64,000 nt of DNA, taken from positions 647,337-711,336 of the forward strand of contig NZ_NRQY01000001.1 of assembly GCF_003996855.1 (NCBI RefSeq), given 5' to 3'. Of this stretch, positions 1-9,406 are shown one piece after another; position 1 is the stretch's first letter, and each line of letters starts with the position of its first letter. The notes under the pieces are model-generated. The model did not search any database. It was not told the origin of the DNA and saw only the letters and a list, made by a program, of their open reading frames with translations. The DNA is from Morganella morganii (GTDB lineage Bacteria > Pseudomonadota > Gammaproteobacteria > Enterobacterales > Enterobacteriaceae). The translations under genes and the position numbers were made by a program.

Positions 1-284
1 CATTGACTTTGTTGCAGAATAGCAATTATGTATTTTTTTGTTGTGTCATCATCATATTTATTATGATATATGATATCGTGTAAAATGTTATCGTCAATTT
101 TATTTAACTGAGATAGGTGGAAAACATAGCCCCGATCATTGATTTTTTGTATCCGTTCTATAAATAATAATCTATCTTCATAAGCTTTTTTAAAATTATA
201 CGGAACATACTTTTGATCTAATGACGATATTGTTTTATACATGTTGTTAAGGTCAGATAATTTTACATCTTTAATGTCAGCCAT
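1..284 (-). CDS. Partial AT-rich orphan gene, unknown function
   Basis: An open frame reads on the minus strand from an ATG at 284 to the window edge, 94 codons without a stop. It begins MADIKDVKLSDLNNMY. A purine-rich stretch (AGAGAG) lies just upstream of the ATG as a possible ribosome binding site. The protein is rich in Lys, Asn, Asp, Ile and Tyr with no signal peptide, membrane segment or motif I recognise. Base composition is much more AT-rich than the neighbouring suhB, which suggests acquired DNA. It lies downstream of suhB on the same strand but beyond a terminator hairpin, so it is probably a separate unit. The 3' part is missing; function unknown. Confidence 0.6.
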   Translation of the reverse strand, partial: MADIKDVKLSDLNNMYKTISSLDQKYVPYNFKKAYEDRLLFIERIQKINDRGYVFHLSQLNKIDDNILHDIIYHNKYDDDTTKKYIIAILQQSQ

Positions 285-545
285 AATATATCTCTCTGTT
301 GTATTTCGGATGTATATACTCATTATAATTCAGGATGTGTGGATATTAATGGTATCTTGAATTATTCAGGGTACAGAAATTATCATTCTAAAAAGAATGA
401 TGCGAATTTACAGAATGACATATGGGATAGCGATATCAATGATATAAAATAGTAATTGTATGAAGATTAATGTGGGTATGAAATATAAAAGACGCGAAAA
501 ATATAAAATGGCAGCAATCACTGCCATTTTATATGACAGGATGAA
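285..545. other. AT-rich intergenic stretch between orphan gene and suhB
   Basis: About 260 bases without a convincing gene. It holds the promoter side of the orphan gene and, at 505-530, the hairpin that probably ends suhB transcription. A plus-strand frame from 261 to a stop at 450-452 has protein-like composition but no usable start. Confidence 0.5.
505..530 (-). terminator. Terminator of suhB (possibly bidirectional)
   Basis: Perfect 10-bp inverted repeat AAAATGGCAG / CTGCCATTTT with a 6-base loop, placed 15 bases past the suhB stop. Read on the minus strand the right arm ends in TTTT and more T-rich sequence follows, as in an intrinsic terminator. Confidence 0.8.
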
Positions 546-1349
546 TCAGCGTTTCAGTGATTCAGTCAATTCATCACGCAGTTCTGCCAGCAGAGCACGT
601 ACCACACGCGGGCTGCCTGCAACGATATTGCCGCTGTCGATATAACGGTGGTCGCCGGTGAAGTCAGTGACGATACCGCCTGCTTCACGGACCAGCAGTT
701 CACCGCCCAGGAAATCCCATGGTTTCAGGCCGATCTCAAAGAAACCGTCCACACGGCCGGCGGCGAGATAAGCCAGATCCAGTGCGGCAGAGCCGGTACG
801 GCGGAAGTCTGCACAACGGGTGAACAGTTTGCCGAGCATTTTGATATAAGTATCAGAATGCTGTTTTGCTTTGAACGGGAAGCCGGTTGCCAGTACTGCA
901 CCGTCGAGATCACGGGCAGTTGCACCGCGCAGACGGTAACCGTTTAACTGTGCGCCCTGACCACGGACCGCAGAGAATAATTCGTTACGCATCGGATCGT
1001 AAACAACAGCCACTTCAGTGCGGCCTTTGATACGAAATGCGATAGAAACAGCGAAATGCGGGAGACGTTTAACGAAGTTGGTGGTGCCATCCAGGGGATC
1101 AATAACCCATTCCATGTCGCTTTCTTCGCCGGCTGACAGGCCGCACTCTTCAGAAATAATGGTATGCGCCGGATAAGACTTACGGATGATTTCGATAATC
1201 ATCTGCTCAGCTTCGCGATCTATGTTGGTCACAAAGTCATTGGCACCTTTCTGAGTTGTCTCAACAGTGTCAGGCATTTCATAGTGTTTGGCAATCAGGT
1301 TGCCGGCCTTACGTGCAGCACGTATGGCGATGGTAAGCATCGGATGCAT
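546..1349 (-). CDS. suhB: Inositol-1-monophosphatase SuhB
   Basis: 267-residue Mg-dependent inositol monophosphatase family protein, the same length as E. coli SuhB and nearly collinear with it (start MHPMLTIAIRAARKAGN, end DELTESLKR). The metal-binding signature WVIDPLDGTTNF and the later PWDF-containing loop are present. In E. coli SuhB hydrolyses myo-inositol-1-phosphate and also joins the ribosomal-RNA antitermination complex with NusA and NusB. The longer frame that starts at 1415 was rejected because the conserved protein begins at the ATG at 1349. Divergent from trmJ, with about 120 bases of shared upstream DNA, as in E. coli. Confidence 0.97.
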   Translation of the reverse strand: MHPMLTIAIRAARKAGNLIAKHYEMPDTVETTQKGANDFVTNIDREAEQMIIEIIRKSYPAHTIISEECGLSAGEESDMEWVIDPLDGTTNFVKRLPHFAVSIAFRIKGRTEVAVVYDPMRNELFSAVRGQGAQLNGYRLRGATARDLDGAVLATGFPFKAKQHSDTYIKMLGKLFTRCADFRRTGSAALDLAYLAAGRVDGFFEIGLKPWDFLGGELLVREAGGIVTDFTGDHRYIDSGNIVAGSPRVVRALLAELRDELTESLKR

Positions 1350-1468
1350 GGGGTTGTCCACCGGGATGTTAAAGAACGAAAATAATCGCGGCAGAGTATA
1401 ACAGGTGATCGTCAATCTGACTATTCTTGTGTTAAGATATTGCGATAATTTCTCAAATAAAGTGTGTT

Positions 1469-2206
1469 ATGTCCGAAAATATCCGAATCGTCCTGGTGGA
1501 AACCTCACATACAGGCAATATGGGCTCCGCAGCGCGGGCTATGAAAACGATGGGGTTATCCAACCTTTATCTGGTCAATCCTCAGGTACAACCGGACTCT
1601 CACGCCATCGCGCTGTCTGCCGGTGCCAGTGATGTTATCGGCAATGCAAAGATTGTCAGCACTCTGGATGAGGCGATTGCCGGATGTGAACTGGTGATCG
1701 GCACCAGTGCGCGTTCGCGCACGCTGCCGTGGCCGATGGTTGAACCGCGTGAATGCGGGGAAAAAAGTGTTAAAATCGCACAGACTGCGCCGGTCGCCAT
1801 TATTTTCGGCCGTGAGCGTGTCGGGCTGACCAACGATGAATTGCAGAAATGTAATTATCATCTGTATATCCCGACCAACCCGGAATACGGTTCACTGAAT
1901 CTGGCGATGACGGTGCAACTGGTCAGTTATGAGATCCGGATGGCATTTCTGGCCTCTCAGAATGAGAGCGAACCGGCAAATAATGATGACACAGATGAGG
2001 TACACTATCCGCCGGCGGATGATATGGAGCGGTTTTACGCGCATCTGGAATCGGTTCTGAATGAATCCGGTTTTATCCGCAAAGCACATCCGGGTCAGAT
2101 TATGAACCGTCTGCGCCGCTTATTTACCCGCGCGCATCCGGAAACACAGGAGCTGAATATCCTGCGTGGTATCCTGACTTCTGTTGAGAAATGGGCGAAA
2201 AAATAG
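1469..2206 (+). CDS. trmJ: tRNA (Cm32/Um32) methyltransferase TrmJ
   Basis: 245-residue SPOUT-class methyltransferase matching E. coli TrmJ over its whole length (starts with [20 protein letters not shown], contains [10 protein letters not shown] and [14 protein letters not shown], the SAM-binding knot loops). TrmJ 2'-O-methylates position 32 of the anticodon loop in several tRNAs. Its stop codon lies inside the first of two IscR-type boxes controlling the isc operon, so the 3' end doubles as isc regulatory DNA. It sits directly upstream of iscR as in E. coli. Confidence 0.96.
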   Translation: MSENIRIVLVETSHTGNMGSAARAMKTMGLSNLYLVNPQVQPDSHAIALSAGASDVIGNAKIVSTLDEAIAGCELVIGTSARSRTLPWPMVEPRECGEKSVKIAQTAPVAIIFGRERVGLTNDELQKCNYHLYIPTNPEYGSLNLAMTVQLVSYEIRMAFLASQNESEPANNDDTDEVHYPPADDMERFYAHLESVLNESGFIRKAHPGQIMNRLRRLFTRAHPETQELNILRGILTSVEKWAKK

Positions 2207-2260
2207 TTGAGTAAATTACTGGGTTAAATAGTTGACTAAATTACTCAAGAATGACACAAT
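2203..2260 (+). promoter_or_regulatory. isc operon promoter with two tandem IscR-type boxes
   Basis: Two similar 25-base elements begin with ATAGTTGA at 2203 and at 2228, exactly 25 bases apart. The second continues GACTAAATTACTCAAG and fits the known type 1 IscR pattern (ATAsyyGACT, A/T core, AGTC-like half) well; the first is a weaker copy. A sigma70-like pair TTGACT (2232-2237), 17-base spacer, CACAAT (2255-2260) lies inside the second box, so bound holo-IscR would block RNA polymerase. That is the negative feedback known for E. coli iscR. The boxes are seen; the regulation is inferred from the family. Confidence 0.75.
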
Positions 2261-2290
2261 TTCTTCACCATTTATCACGGGGATCCGGTT

Positions 2291-2782
2291 ATGAGACTGA
2301 CATCAAAAGGGCGCTATGCGGTGACCGCTATGCTCGACGTAGCGCTGCACTCCCATGAGGGGCCCGTACCACTGGCTGACATTTCTGAACGTCAGGGTAT
2401 CTCCCTCTCTTATCTTGAGCAACTCTTTTCCCGTCTGCGTAAAAACGAGCTGGTTTCCAGTGTCCGCGGGCCGGGCGGGGGTTATCTGCTGGCACGGGGT
2501 GCCGGTGAGATTTTTATTGCTCAGGTCATCTCGGCCGTCGATGAATCCGTTGATGCGACACGCTGTCAGGGAACCCGGGAAGGCTGTCAGGGTGGCGACC
2601 GCTGTCTGACACACACGCTGTGGCGTGATCTGAGTGACCGTATTACTGATTTCTTAAGCAGTATCAGTCTGGAAGAGTTAGTAAATCATAAAGAAGTGAT
2701 TGATGTTGCTGATCGCCAGGATGATAAACGTCGTACACATAGTCTGGCAATTAACGAAACGATTATCAATCTGCAAGCATAA
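2291..2782 (+). CDS. iscR: Iron-sulfur-responsive transcription regulator IscR
   Basis: 163-residue Rrf2-family regulator. It has the N-terminal winged helix ([18 protein letters not shown]) and the cluster-binding region with Cys92, Cys99, Cys105 and His108. The first Cys-Cys loop is one residue longer than in E. coli IscR (RCQGTREGC against RCQGKGGC), so the later ligands shift by one. IscR senses [2Fe-2S] status: with cluster it represses the isc operon, and without it it can still bind type 2 sites. It is the first gene of the operon, 50 bases before iscS, and follows two IscR-like boxes, so autoregulation is expected. Confidence 0.97.
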   Translation: MRLTSKGRYAVTAMLDVALHSHEGPVPLADISERQGISLSYLEQLFSRLRKNELVSSVRGPGGGYLLARGAGEIFIAQVISAVDESVDATRCQGTREGCQGGDRCLTHTLWRDLSDRITDFLSSISLEELVNHKEVIDVADRQDDKRRTHSLAINETIINLQA

Positions 2783-2832
2783 GCAGAAACCTGCGTTAAC
2801 AACGCAATCGTAGTTCACGGAGCAATTGAGCG

Positions 2833-4047
2833 ATGAAATTACCGATTTATTTAGATTACTCAGCAACCACCCCGGTTGACCCGCGTGTTGCTGAAAAAAT
2901 GATGCAATGCCTCACAATGGACGGCGTCTTCGGCAACCCGGCGTCACGTTCTCACCGCTTTGGCTGGCAGGCCGAAGAGGTCGTCGATATTGCCCGTAAC
3001 CAGATTGCAGACCTGGTCGGTGCGGACCCGCGTGAAATCGTGTTCACTTCCGGTGCGACCGAGTCTGACAACCTGGCGATTAAAGGTGCGGCCAATTTCT
3101 ACGGTAAAAAAGGCAAACACATTATTACCAGCAAAACCGAACATAAAGCGGTGCTGGATACCTGCCGTCAGTTAGAGCGCGAAGGGTTTGAAGTGACCTA
3201 TCTTGCGCCGCAGCGTAATGGTCTGATCGATCTGGCTGAACTCGAAGCGGCAATGCGTGAAGACACTATTTTAGTTTCCATCATGCACGTCAATAATGAA
3301 ATTGGTGTGATTCAGGATATAGAAGCAATTGGTGAACTGTGCCGCAGCAAAGGGATTATTTTCCATGTGGATGCAACCCAGAGCGTCGGTAAAGTCCCGG
3401 TTGATTTAAGCAAACTGAAAGTGGATCTGATGTCCTTCTCCGGCCATAAAATTTACGGCCCGATGGGTATCGGCGCACTGTATGTCCGCCGCAAACCGCG
3501 TCTCCGCATTGAAGCGCAGATGCACGGCGGTGGTCACGAGCGTGGTATGCGTTCCGGTACTCTGGCAGTCCATCAGATTGTCGGTATGGGTGAAGCTTAC
3601 CGTATCGCCAAAGAAGAGATGGCTGCGGAATCTGAGCGTCTTTCCGCACTGCGTCTGCGTCTGTGGAACGGCATCAAAGATATCGAAGAAACCTATCTGA
3701 ATGGTTGCTCGGAGCACACGGCACCCAACATTCTTAATGTCAGCTTCAACTATGTTGAAGGTGAATCCCTGATGATGGCGCTGAAAGATCTCGCGGTATC
3801 ATCCGGTTCTGCCTGTACGTCCGCCAGCCTGGAGCCGTCTTATGTTCTGCGCGCTCTGGGAATGACCGACGAACTGGCACACAGCTCAATCCGCTTCTCT
3901 CTGGGTCGTTTCACGACTGAGGAAGAGATTGACTATGCTATCAAACTTATCCATAACGCAATTGGCCGCCTGCGTGATCTTTCCCCGCTGTGGGATATGC
4001 ACAAGCAAGGTGTTGATATTAACAGCATTGAATGGTCACACCACTAA
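2833..4047 (+). CDS. iscS: Cysteine desulfurase IscS
   Basis: 404-residue PLP enzyme identical in length to E. coli IscS. The PLP lysine lies in [12 protein letters not shown] and the catalytic persulfide cysteine in [14 protein letters not shown] on the mobile loop. The C-terminal end ([21 protein letters not shown]) is the usual IscU-contacting tail. It takes sulfur from L-cysteine and hands it as persulfide to IscU for cluster assembly, and in enterobacteria also to tRNA thiolation and cofactor synthesis. Second gene of the isc operon, 25 bases before iscU. Confidence 0.98.
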   Translation: MKLPIYLDYSATTPVDPRVAEKMMQCLTMDGVFGNPASRSHRFGWQAEEVVDIARNQIADLVGADPREIVFTSGATESDNLAIKGAANFYGKKGKHIITSKTEHKAVLDTCRQLEREGFEVTYLAPQRNGLIDLAELEAAMREDTILVSIMHVNNEIGVIQDIEAIGELCRSKGIIFHVDATQSVGKVPVDLSKLKVDLMSFSGHKIYGPMGIGALYVRRKPRLRIEAQMHGGGHERGMRSGTLAVHQIVGMGEAYRIAKEEMAAESERLSALRLRLWNGIKDIEETYLNGCSEHTAPNILNVSFNYVEGESLMMALKDLAVSSGSACTSASLEPSYVLRALGMTDELAHSSIRFSLGRFTTEEEIDYAIKLIHNAIGRLRDLSPLWDMHKQGVDINSIEWSHH

Positions 4048-4072
4048 CCAGACGGTTTCAGGAGTATAAACA

Positions 4073-4459
4073 ATGGCTTATAGCGATAAAGTAATCGATC
4101 ACTACGAAAACCCGCGCAACGTCGGTTCATTCGATAATGAAGACCCGACTGTCGGCAGCGGCATGGTGGGTGCACCGGCCTGTGGTGACGTGATGAAGTT
4201 ACAGATCAAAGTTGATGACAACGGCGTGATTGAAGACGCGCGTTTCAAAACCTACGGCTGCGGCTCGGCGATTGCGTCAAGTTCACTGGTGACTGAGTGG
4301 ATGAAAGGGAAGACCCTGGATGAAGCAGAAGCCATCAAAAATACCGCGATTGCGGAAGAACTGGAATTACCGCCGGTGAAAATTCACTGCTCGATTCTGG
4401 CTGAAGATGCGATCAAAGCAGCAATTGCGGATTACAAAAGTAAACGCCGGGGCAACTAA
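4073..4459 (+). CDS. iscU: Iron-sulfur cluster scaffold IscU
   Basis: 128-residue scaffold on which [2Fe-2S] clusters are built. The three ligand cysteines are visible in PACGDVMKL, YGCGSAIAS and IHCSILAED, along with the Asp after the first. The hexapeptide LPPVKIHC that binds the chaperone HscA is intact. Same length as in E. coli. A 102-base gap with a hairpin separates it from iscA, the widest spacing in the operon. Confidence 0.98.
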   Translation: MAYSDKVIDHYENPRNVGSFDNEDPTVGSGMVGAPACGDVMKLQIKVDDNGVIEDARFKTYGCGSAIASSSLVTEWMKGKTLDEAEAIKNTAIAEELELPPVKIHCSILAEDAIKAAIADYKSKRRGN

Positions 4460-4502
4460 TAGCCCGCCGCTGCCGGTGTGCAGCAGGTAAAACAATAAAA
4501 TA

Positions 4503-4536
4503 ATGGCGGATACTGATCTCATCGGTCATCCGCCAT
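4503..4536 (+). repeat. Hairpin between iscU and iscA
   Basis: Perfect 9-bp inverted repeat ATGGCGGAT / ATCCGCCAT with a 16-base loop in the 102-base iscU-iscA gap. No T run follows, so it is unlikely to terminate transcription. It may be an mRNA-stabilising or processing element that lets the two halves of the operon differ in level; that role is inferred. Confidence 0.5.
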
Positions 4537-4561
4537 ACTGGTTTATAGAGCGAGGTGTGTA

Positions 4562-4885
4562 ATGTCCGTTTCTCTTACAGAAAGTGCGGCAAACCGGGTC
4601 ACCAGTTTTCTGGCAAACCGCGGTAAAGGAGTAGGTCTGCGGTTAGGCGTGAGAACCTCCGGTTGCTCTGGTATGGCTTACGTACTTGAATTTGCCGATG
4701 TCATTAATGATGATGATATCGTCTTTGAAGATCACGGCGTAAAAGTGATCATCGACGGAAAAAGTATTGTTTATCTTGACGGCACTGAAGTGGATTTCGT
4801 GAAAGAAGGGTTAAACGAAGGGTTTAAATTCAATAACCCGAACGTCGGCAGCGAATGCGGCTGCGGCGAGAGTTTCCACGTTTAA
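4562..4885 (+). CDS. iscA: Iron-sulfur cluster assembly protein IscA
   Basis: 107-residue A-type carrier with the three conserved cysteines in [10 protein letters not shown] and [11 protein letters not shown]. Length and sequence match E. coli IscA throughout. IscA binds iron or a cluster and helps deliver [4Fe-4S] clusters to apoproteins. Cys, Gly and the C-terminal CGCG loop are complete, so it should be active. It lies between the iscU-iscA hairpin and hscB, 29 bases before the hscB start. Confidence 0.97.
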   Translation: MSVSLTESAANRVTSFLANRGKGVGLRLGVRTSGCSGMAYVLEFADVINDDDIVFEDHGVKVIIDGKSIVYLDGTEVDFVKEGLNEGFKFNNPNVGSECGCGESFHV

Positions 4886-4914
4886 CTGATCCCTTTATCC
4901 GCGAAGAGTAAACT

Positions 4915-5433
4915 ATGAACTATTTTTCCCTGTTCAGCCTGCCTGTGCGTTATGAGCTTGACACACAGGTACTTGCCGGTCGTTATCAGGATTTGCAGCG
5001 CCGGTATCACCCGGACAGATTTGCCGCCGGTGATGCAAAAGAGCAGGCGCAGGCACTGACCATGGCCGCAACCATCAATGATGCATACCAGTCCCTGAAA
5101 CATCCCCTGAAACGTGCGGAATATATGCTGCTGTTACATGATATTGATATCAATAATGAACAGCACACGATGCATGACACCGCCTTTCTGATGGAGCAGC
5201 TGGAGCTGCGCGAAGCCCTCGATATCATCGAACAGAAACAGGACAGTGATGCACTGGCCGGTTTTGCTGCCAATATCACTAAAATGACAAAAATCCGGAT
5301 GGCAGAGATGGTTCGTCAGCTTGACGGCGAAGAGTGGGCGGCGGCGGCGGACAGCGTGCGTAAATTACGATTTTTGAGTAAACTGACGCAACAAACTGAA
5401 AATATTGAAGAACGTTTGCTCGACAGTTTCTAG
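4915..5433 (+). CDS. hscB: Co-chaperone HscB
   Basis: 172-residue J-type co-chaperone. The J-domain HPD motif is at residues 32-34 (RYHPDRF) and the C-terminal three-helix IscU-binding domain follows. HscB brings IscU-bound cluster to HscA and stimulates its ATPase. One residue longer than E. coli HscB. It sits between iscA and hscA as usual, with 9 bases to the hscA start, so the co-chaperone and its Hsp70 are probably translated together. Confidence 0.96.
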   Translation: MNYFSLFSLPVRYELDTQVLAGRYQDLQRRYHPDRFAAGDAKEQAQALTMAATINDAYQSLKHPLKRAEYMLLLHDIDINNEQHTMHDTAFLMEQLELREALDIIEQKQDSDALAGFAANITKMTKIRMAEMVRQLDGEEWAAAADSVRKLRFLSKLTQQTENIEERLLDSF

Positions 5434-5442
5434 GGGAAAAAT

Positions 5443-7290
5443 ATGGCACTGTTACAAATCAGCGAGCCCGGACAGGCACCCGCACCGCATCAGCGCCGCC
5501 TTGCCGCGGGAATCGACTTAGGCACCACACATTCACTGGTCGCCACCGTGCGCAGTGGTGAAACAGATGTGCTGCCCGATCACGAAGGGCGTGATTTACT
5601 GCCGTCTGTAGTGCAGTACTGTGCGGATAACCGCCTGGTCGGCTGGGATGCCCGTGCAAACGCAGCGGCTGATCCTCAGAATACCATTATCTCTGTCAAA
5701 CGCATGATGGGGCGCTCACTGACCGATATCACTCAGCGCTACCCGGATCTGCCGTATCAGTTACAGGTGGGCGAAAACGGCCTGCCGATTATCCGTACAG
5801 CGGCGGGGCTGACAGATCCTGTCCGTGTCTCGGCGGATATCTTATCAGTGCTGGCACAGCGCGCACAGGAAACCCTCGGCGGTGAACTGGATGGCGTGGT
5901 GATCACCGTTCCCGCGTATTTCGATGACGCCCAGCGTCAGGGCACCAAAGATGCCGCCCGTCTTGCCGGATTACACGTGTTACGTCTTCTGAATGAACCG
6001 ACCGCTGCGGCGATCGCCTACGGGCTGGATTCCGGGCAGGAAGGGGTGATTGCGGTTTATGATCTCGGCGGCGGCACCTTTGATATCTCTGTGCTGCGTC
6101 TGAGCCGTGGTGTGTTTGAAGTGCTGGCCACCGGCGGCGATACCGCGCTCGGCGGTGATGATTTCGACAACCTGATTGCTGACTGGATTTATGCGCAGCG
6201 CGGTATTCAGTCACAGGGGCATTCGCAGCACCGCGAAGTATTAAACGCGGCGGCGGAAGCTAAAATTGCACTGTCCGATGCCGCACAAACCACTATCTCC
6301 GTGGATGGCTGGCAGGGCGAACTGACCCGTGAAACCTTTGAGGAGCTCATCCGTCCGCTGGTCAGAAAAACCCTGATGACCTGCCGCCGTGCGCTGAAAG
6401 ATGCCGGAACGGATCAGGATGAAGTCCGCGAAGTGGTGATGGTCGGCGGATCAACCCGCGTGCCGCTGGTGCGTGAGCTGGTCGGTGAATTTTTCAGCAA
6501 AGAGCCGCTGACATCGATTGACCCGGACAAAGTGGTTGCTATCGGCGCGGCCATTCAGGCCGATATTCTTGCCGGCAATAAACCGGACAGCGATATGCTG
6601 CTGCTGGATGTTATCCCGCTCTCGCTGGGGCTGGAAACCATGGGCGGGCTGGTGGAAAAAGTTATTCCGCGCAACACCACTATTCCGGCGGCCCGTGCCC
6701 AGGAATTCACCACCTTTAAAGATGGTCAGACCGCCATGAGCATTCATGTGTTACAGGGCGAGCGGGAAATGGTCAGCGACTGCCGTTCACTGGCGCGTTT
6801 CACACTGCGCGGCATTCCGCCGATGGCAGCCGGTAACGCCCATATCCGTGTCACCTTCCAGGTGGATGCGGACGGACTGCTGAGTGTCAGCGCACTGGAA
6901 AAATCCACCGGTGTGCAGGCCTCTGTCCAGATCAAACCGTCTTACGGCCTGAGCGATACCGATATCGCTGGGATGATCAAAGATTCACTCGAAAACGCAG
7001 AAAACGATTTATCCACCCGCCGTCTGGCGGAACAAAAAGTGGAAGCCGCCCGCCTGCTGGAGAGCTTGACTCAGGCGCTTTCAGAGGATGGCAATTTACT
7101 GAGCGACGACGAAAATGCCGTTATTGATGCGGCAGTCGGTGTGCTTATTGAGAGCGTTGAAGGCGACTCTCCTGTCGCGATTGAAAACGCAATTAAACAA
7201 CTGGACAAGCAAACACAGGTATTCGCGGCGCGCCGGATGGACAATTCTGTCCGCAAGGCACTCGCGGGCCACTCTGTGGATGAGATATAA
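5443..7290 (+). CDS. hscA: Specialised Hsp70 chaperone HscA
   Basis: 615-residue DnaK-family ATPase (E. coli HscA 616). Nucleotide-binding signatures [12 protein letters not shown] near residue 25, [11 protein letters not shown] near 207 and VGGSTRVP near 335 are intact, followed by the substrate-binding domain that holds the IscU LPPVK peptide. With HscB it drives ATP-dependent release of clusters from IscU. No truncation or frameshift seen. Fdx follows after 10 bases. Confidence 0.97.
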   Translation: MALLQISEPGQAPAPHQRRLAAGIDLGTTHSLVATVRSGETDVLPDHEGRDLLPSVVQYCADNRLVGWDARANAAADPQNTIISVKRMMGRSLTDITQRYPDLPYQLQVGENGLPIIRTAAGLTDPVRVSADILSVLAQRAQETLGGELDGVVITVPAYFDDAQRQGTKDAARLAGLHVLRLLNEPTAAAIAYGLDSGQEGVIAVYDLGGGTFDISVLRLSRGVFEVLATGGDTALGGDDFDNLIADWIYAQRGIQSQGHSQHREVLNAAAEAKIALSDAAQTTISVDGWQGELTRETFEELIRPLVRKTLMTCRRALKDAGTDQDEVREVVMVGGSTRVPLVRELVGEFFSKEPLTSIDPDKVVAIGAAIQADILAGNKPDSDMLLLDVIPLSLGLETMGGLVEKVIPRNTTIPAARAQEFTTFKDGQTAMSIHVLQGEREMVSDCRSLARFTLRGIPPMAAGNAHIRVTFQVDADGLLSVSALEKSTGVQASVQIKPSYGLSDTDIAGMIKDSLENAENDLSTRRLAEQKVEAARLLESLTQALSEDGNLLSDDENAVIDAAVGVLIESVEGDSPVAIENAIKQLDKQTQVFAARRMDNSVRKALAGHSVDEI

Positions 7291-7300
7291 CGGGAAGATT

Positions 7301-7636
7301 ATGCCTAAGATTGTTTTTTTACCGCATGAGTCATTATGCCCTGAAGGTGCGGTATACGACGCAAATGAAGGTGAGTCAATTCTGGATGTTGCCCTGCGTA
7401 ACGGTATCGAAATTGAACATGCCTGTGAGAAATCATGTGCCTGCACCACCTGTCACTGTATCGTCCGCGAAGGGTTTGACTCCCTCGAAGAGAGCAGCGA
7501 GCTGGAAGATGATATGCTGGACAAAGCCTGGGGGCTGGAGCCGGAAAGCCGTCTGAGCTGCCAGGCGAAAGTTGCGGATGAAGATCTGGTGGTGGAAATT
7601 CCGAAATACACCATCAACCACGCGCGTGAGCACTGA
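7301..7636 (+). CDS. fdx: [2Fe-2S] ferredoxin of the Isc system
   Basis: 111-residue adrenodoxin-type ferredoxin. Cluster ligands are the cysteines of [14 protein letters not shown] and of RLSCQAK. It donates electrons during cluster assembly on IscU. The start at 7301 ([16 protein letters not shown]) follows the hscA stop by 10 bases with a GGAAG site. The longer frame running back into hscA was rejected because it overlaps hscA and has no homology there. Length equals E. coli Fdx. Confidence 0.96.
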   Translation: MPKIVFLPHESLCPEGAVYDANEGESILDVALRNGIEIEHACEKSCACTTCHCIVREGFDSLEESSELEDDMLDKAWGLEPESRLSCQAKVADEDLVVEIPKYTINHAREH

Positions 7637-7650
7637 TAAAGGAGCCAGAA

Positions 7651-7851
7651 ATGGGACTGAAATGGCAGGACAGCCGTGAAATCGGCGAAGCACTGTATGA
7701 TCTGTACCCGGATACGGACCCGAAAACTGTGCGTTTCACCGATATGCACCAGTGGATCTGCGAACTGGATGAATTCGGCGATGCACCGGAAAAATCTAAC
7801 GAAAAAGTATTAGAAGCAATTTTGTTAGTCTGGCTCGACGAATTTGAATGA
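7651..7851 (+). CDS. iscX: Fe-S assembly protein IscX
   Basis: 66-residue acidic protein matching E. coli IscX (starts [17 protein letters not shown]). It binds IscS and iron and modulates the rate of cluster assembly, acting as an adaptor or regulator. Many Asp and Glu residues line the IscS-binding face. It closes the isc segment proper, 14 bases after fdx. A long hairpin between it and pepB may separate expression of the downstream genes. Confidence 0.95.
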   Translation: MGLKWQDSREIGEALYDLYPDTDPKTVRFTDMHQWICELDEFGDAPEKSNEKVLEAILLVWLDEFE

Positions 7852-7862
7852 TGTCTTTTGTT

Positions 7863-7912
7863 ACGCGCATCAGGCCGCACGATTGTGTTAGCGTGCATTC
7901 TCTGATGCGCGT
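7863..7912 (+). promoter_or_regulatory. Long hairpin between iscX and pepB
   Basis: An exact 11-bp inverted repeat (ACGCGCATCAG at 7863-7873, CTGATGCGCGT at 7902-7912) encloses a second nested stem GCACG / CGTGC. No T run follows, so a plain intrinsic terminator is unlikely. An RNA processing or attenuation site between the isc genes and pepB is possible. Structure seen; function inferred. Confidence 0.55.
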
Positions 7913-8008
7913 ATGCTGTTACCGCCTCCTGTGCAGACCGGCACGCCGTGCATTCCTCAAATAAAATCTGACTGTTACGGCAGTCTAAAAGTCAAAAGAG
8001 AGAACGAA

Positions 8009-9304
8009 ATGACGCAACTCATCATGCCTGTAACCTTATCGTATGAACCTGCTTCTCCGGCGTGGGGAGAGAAAGCCCTGGTCAGCGCAACTGACAAAGG
8101 AATGACTGTTCATTTAAGCCGTAAAGGAATGCTGTGCGCCGTACAGAGCGCAGGCCGCAAAATTGACGGTCAGGGTATCCGCAATGTGGTGCTGAGCGGC
8201 AGTAACTGGGATCTGGAAACCAGCTGGGCATTCTGGCAGGGATTCCGTGGTCCGAAAGGCGCCCGTTCTATTGAATGGCCGGAATTACCGGAAGCGGATA
8301 AAACCGAACTTGAACACCGTATCCGCATCATTGACTGGGTACGTGATGTTATCAATACCCCTGCGGAAGAGCAGAGCTCGGAACAGCTGGCACAGCGAGC
8401 GATTGATCTGCTGTGCGGCGTTTCCTGTGATTCTGTCGGCTACCGTATCATCAAAGGTGATGACCTGCGTGAGCAGGGCTACATGGGTATCCACACTGTC
8501 GGCCGCGGCTCTGTACGCCCGCCGGTGCTGCTGGCGCTGGATTTCAACCCGGGCAAACAGGAAAATACACCTGTCTTCGCCAGCCTGGTCGGTAAAGGGA
8601 TCACCTTTGACTCCGGTGGTTACAGCCTGAAACCGTCTTCCTCTATGGATTCCATGAAATCCGATATGGGCGGCGCGGCTACGCTGACCGGCGCCCTGGC
8701 GATGGCTATCTGCCGTGGTCTGCAAAAGCGTGTCAAACTGTATCTGTGCATCGCGGATAACCTGGTAAGCGGCAATGCCTTCAAACTGGGTGATATCATC
8801 CGTTACAGTAACGGCAAATCTGTTGAAATCATGAACACCGATGCGGAAGGGCGTCTGGTGCTGGCGGATGGTCTGATTGAAGCGGACAAAGATAACGCCG
8901 GGTTTATCATCGATGCAGCAACCCTGACCGGTGCGGCGAAAACGGCGGTCGGTAACGACTATCACTCTGTGATGAGCTTTGACGATGCGCTGTACAATGA
9001 ACTGATGACAGTTGCTGATCAGGAAAAAGAGATGTTCTGGCGCCTGCCGCTGGCGGAATTCCACCGCCGCCAGATGCCGTCCTCCTTTGCTGATCTGAGC
9101 AATACCGGTGCACCGAATACCGCCGGGGCAAGTACCGCTGCGGCATTCCTGTCTCACTTTGTGGAGAATTACCGCAAAAACTGGCTGCACATTGACTGCT
9201 CAGCCACTTACCGCAAAGCGCCGTCAGATTTATGGTCTGCGGGAGCAACCGGGTATGGTGTGCGCACCGTGGCTGCACTGCTGCTGAAAAAAGCCGGACA
9301 GTAA
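8009..9304 (+). CDS. pepB: Aminopeptidase B (M17 family)
   Basis: 431-residue leucine-aminopeptidase-family enzyme, close to E. coli PepB (427). Metal-binding and catalytic segments [26 protein letters not shown] and [14 protein letters not shown] are complete, giving the Lys, Asp and Glu ligands for two metal ions. It releases N-terminal residues from peptides in the cytoplasm. The start at 8009 ([14 protein letters not shown]) has an upstream AAAAGAGAG purine tract; the in-frame extension back to 7913 lies in hairpin sequence and was rejected. Position after iscX is the E. coli arrangement. Confidence 0.95.
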   Translation: MTQLIMPVTLSYEPASPAWGEKALVSATDKGMTVHLSRKGMLCAVQSAGRKIDGQGIRNVVLSGSNWDLETSWAFWQGFRGPKGARSIEWPELPEADKTELEHRIRIIDWVRDVINTPAEEQSSEQLAQRAIDLLCGVSCDSVGYRIIKGDDLREQGYMGIHTVGRGSVRPPVLLALDFNPGKQENTPVFASLVGKGITFDSGGYSLKPSSSMDSMKSDMGGAATLTGALAMAICRGLQKRVKLYLCIADNLVSGNAFKLGDIIRYSNGKSVEIMNTDAEGRLVLADGLIEADKDNAGFIIDAATLTGAAKTAVGNDYHSVMSFDDALYNELMTVADQEKEMFWRLPLAEFHRRQMPSSFADLSNTGAPNTAGASTAAAFLSHFVENYRKNWLHIDCSATYRKAPSDLWSAGATGYGVRTVAALLLKKAGQ

Positions 9305-9334
9305 CCGGGCATTGCCCTGCTGATTTTGCTGTAA

Positions 9335-9363
9335 AACGGTCACACACAGGTGTGGCCGTTTTT
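9335..9363 (+). terminator. Intrinsic terminator after pepB
   Basis: Stem AACGGTCACAC / GTGTGGCCGTT (11 bp, one G-T pair) with a 4-base loop followed by T residues. It lies 30 bases past the pepB stop and before sseB, so sseB may have its own promoter. Confidence 0.8.
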
Positions 9364-9406
9364 CTGTGACGAGTAAAAAACAGACACTGAAATAAGGAGT
9401 TCTGTG

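Noticed and set aside
261..452. Plus-strand open frame with protein-like composition (ends YRNYHSKKNDANLQNDIWDS...)
   Set aside because: No ATG or convincing start or ribosome site, short, and it overlaps the upstream region of the minus-strand orphan gene. It could be a decayed gene end, but this is not supported enough to list.
8247..9190. Long overlapping frames on both strands within pepB
   Set aside because: pepB is conserved over its full length; the other frames lack any family similarity.
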